DNA from: Chondrus crispus
Lineage: Eukaryota; Rhodophyta; Florideophyceae; Gigartinales; Gigartinaceae
DNA length: 64,000 nucleotides
Direction: 5' to 3'
NCBI RefSeq assembly: GCF_000350225.1
Contig: NW_005179121.1
Span: 62,001 to 126,000 of the forward strand
Under the pieces are notes generated by a model. That model made no database searches. It saw only the letters and a program-made list of their open reading frames with translations, and was not told the origin of the DNA. This document shows positions 62,197 to 64,000 of the stretch, piece after piece (position 1 is the stretch's first letter; each line of letters starts with the position of its first letter). The position numbers and the translations under genes were made by a program.

Positions 62197-63243
62197 TGTA
62201 GTGCAATGTGCCTGGCAGGCCGCGAACGCAGTCCGACGGTTAAACAAAAAGAAGAAAAACAACAACAGCAACAACCACTGCCGATGGCACGCGCTACGGA
62301 GCGTTCGAGACTCCCTTTCCCCTTGTGTGGGCTTGCGGCCCACGGTAGCTCAACTCGGACGGGGGGGGGGTTAAGGAAAGATGTCCCGCCCAGAAGGATA
62401 ATGGTGGTAGAGACTTGTGAAGACTTGAGCGCTCGACGAGTGCGGGTTGGGCTTGTCTACGAGGATGTAACCGCGGTTCGCTGGGTTGTAAGATTAATGC
62501 TCGACGAGCGTCTTCAGCACCTTGGGTATAATTCAAGTCTTCGACGGGGGCTTGTTCAGCACTACCCGACGGGATCGTAACCGTGTAGCAGCGCTACTAC
62601 CGACGTGTTGCCCGATGGCTAAAAACACCCTCACCAGCGCGATCGCAATCGCGGTAGGTGGTACCAACTCTGTCTTATACAGTAAGACCTTCGACGGAGG
62701 CGTCGTTGCAATAGCCTTCCGACGGAACTTGAAACAGTAGCAGCGCTACACAACGTGTTGCCCGATGGCTAGAACACTTACACCGGATCGGTCGCAACCA
62801 ACTACAGTGGAACCAACACAATTAAGGGAATTATAGAGGTAGAAGTAGAAAAGAATAGGGAAATAAAGGAAAAAGAAAAGGGGAACCCCCGAGCACAAAG
62901 GATAACGTAATCTGTGGTAAAAGGGAGCGTCTTGGGAAAGACGGACTTCGACCAAGGCGATATTCAACTATGGCAACTCGGGTTACCTTTACTGACTTAG
63001 TGGTCAGAGGGCTAAGGTATATATCGCCCCGCCGGAGTCACTACAGTAGCTCGCGGCGCTAGATTCTAGATCTAATCTAGTGTCAGCAAAATTAATGCCA
63101 ACTAATTAACTAAATAAAATAGAATAATTAGAAATTAAAACTGTGCAATTATTCACACGTGGGTCCCCCAACCCGGACTACTTTTCATATCCAAATATTT
63201 TCCTTTCTTTTCACCCCCCTTTCCAGGTGCGTATTGCACTACA
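62197..63243 (-). repeat. 3' LTR of element D (1047 bp)
   Basis: TGTAGTGCAATG ... TATTGCACTACA, with TATATAT at 63018-63024. The CACGTG palindrome is altered to CACACGTGGG. More divergent from the I LTRs in its first half than in its second half. Confidence 0.9.
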
Positions 63244-63349
63244 TATCCCCCTTCTGAGCGTCCTTGCACATCGGTTACACTCCTTGATCTCCGACTCCTT
63301 CTTCTCTTCTCGACCCCCTCCTTTTCCATTCCTGACTGACGGTCTCCGC

Positions 63350-64000
63350 ATGAGCAAGGACAAGACGAATTCCACGTGTCCTCCACCTCCTGAGCTCGCG
63401 GGCGAAAATACTGCTCGGCGACGCACCGGTGTCGGCTTCGCGAACAAGTCTCGCGCTTCCGTCGACCTCCCTCCTATACCCCGACGTCCCCCTGATTCGG
63501 ACGTCTCCGACCCGGCCTTTCATCCAGGTTATCATCCCTCTTGGGTAGCCCGCCACTACCCCTCGCTCGAAGAGCTACAGGACAAAATCATGCCCGAACA
63601 TCCTTCCTTATTTGCCTCGGCCCAGTGGTTCTCCTCCGTGGGTATTCGCGACGTTTCCAAAATAGAACACCAATTCGCCGACGACGCGGGCATGCTTCCC
63701 GGTAATCTCCCTGTGCATGCTATCCGCTCCTTTGACTGACGAACCCGTATAGCAGTTCCGACTTCCATCCTACGTCATCCTCCCCCACGGGGCCGTCCCA
63801 CTCTCTCCCTGCGATTTATGGAGGCCGTATTCGCTCGGCTTGCCATCCCCATTTCCGACACCTTCATACCCTCGTCATACGGTTGCGACACTTGGCGTTG
63901 TCGTACAGATGGCGAACGCCTCTACTTAGACAATCTCATTGATATCACCTTTGGTGACCCTGCCGCCGAGGCGGATCGCCTGTGGGGAAACCGACACACT
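63350..64000 (+). pseudogene. Antisense accessory ORF of element D, partial, one TGA
   Basis: ATG at 63350 (107 bp from the LTR; 115 bp in I). Runs to the window edge with a single TGA at 63737-63739 (codon 130), where I has the Trp of SYDWLARI. Aligned blocks include LFASAQWFSSVGI, ADDAGMLPGNLPVHAIRSFD and GCDTWRCRTDGERLYLDNL, at roughly half identity to I by eye with mostly conservative changes. The N-terminal 50 residues differ and are Pro-rich. Confidence 0.8.

Larger units (their letters stand above)
62197..64000 (-). mobile_element. Gypsy element D of the I/J family, entering from the right
   Basis: A J/I-type LTR (62197-63243) is followed by the family polypurine tract (63244-63254) and a plus-strand ORF homologous to the antisense gene of I. 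It must therefore be the 3' LTR of a reverse-strand element whose pol, gag and 5' LTR lie beyond the window. Confidence 0.85.

Overview
The window is eukaryotic, repeat-dominated nuclear DNA. There are long Gag-Pol ORFs of the Ty1/copia and Ty3/gypsy types, a PIF/Harbinger-type transposon with a DUF6818 (SANT-like) partner gene, fragments of two RNA polymerase I subunit genes, and no bacterial-style operons. A red alga (florideophyte such as Chondrus) fits the mix of families. That is inference from family knowledge and cannot be proved from the sequence.

Layout. 1-1413: 3' part of the reverse complement of an unidentified, probably host, gene running off the left edge. 1414-2868: no gene; palindromes and a 21-C run. 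2869-8888: a Harbinger-like element with perfect 22-bp terminal inverted repeats and an ACT target duplication. It carries a SANT-like gene (+) and a DDE transposase (-), and between them convergent fragments of RPA43-like and RPAC1-like RNA polymerase subunit genes. 9074-14127: an intact copia element (-), LTRs 4 differences in 352, primed by an internal initiator-tRNA sequence. 14128-18150: old sequence with a Tc1/mariner fossil, a 496-bp inverted-repeat element, an 82-bp tandem repeat, a decayed unidentified gene and a remarkable run of palindromes.

About 18.2-61.2 kb is a nest of Ty3/gypsy elements. The oldest, F (-), has its 5' LTR at 60687-61215 and is now in three pieces. Element I (48413-60232, -) and element E (33719-47331, +) sit inside its gag, and element H (ends at 31612, -) sits inside its pol. 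H is cut off on its left by an inverted LTR fragment K (23068-23881), into which element J (LTR 22016-23067, -) seems to have inserted. J itself is truncated at about 18.2 kb. A further element D of the I/J family enters from the right (LTR at 62197-63243). E is very young: 620-bp LTRs identical by eye and a perfect CCCTC duplication. All five elements with a visible primer-binding site share the same 18-mer, although their LTRs differ.

The most interesting point is an extra gene. I, D and E each carry an ORF on the strand opposite gag-pol, between pol and the 3' LTR, starting 55-115 bp from that LTR. The I and D proteins are clearly homologous. The E protein is much more divergent but may share a short motif. 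They match no family I know. The likely promoter lies in the 3' LTR, which has a symmetric TATATAT and an ACACGTGTGT palindrome.
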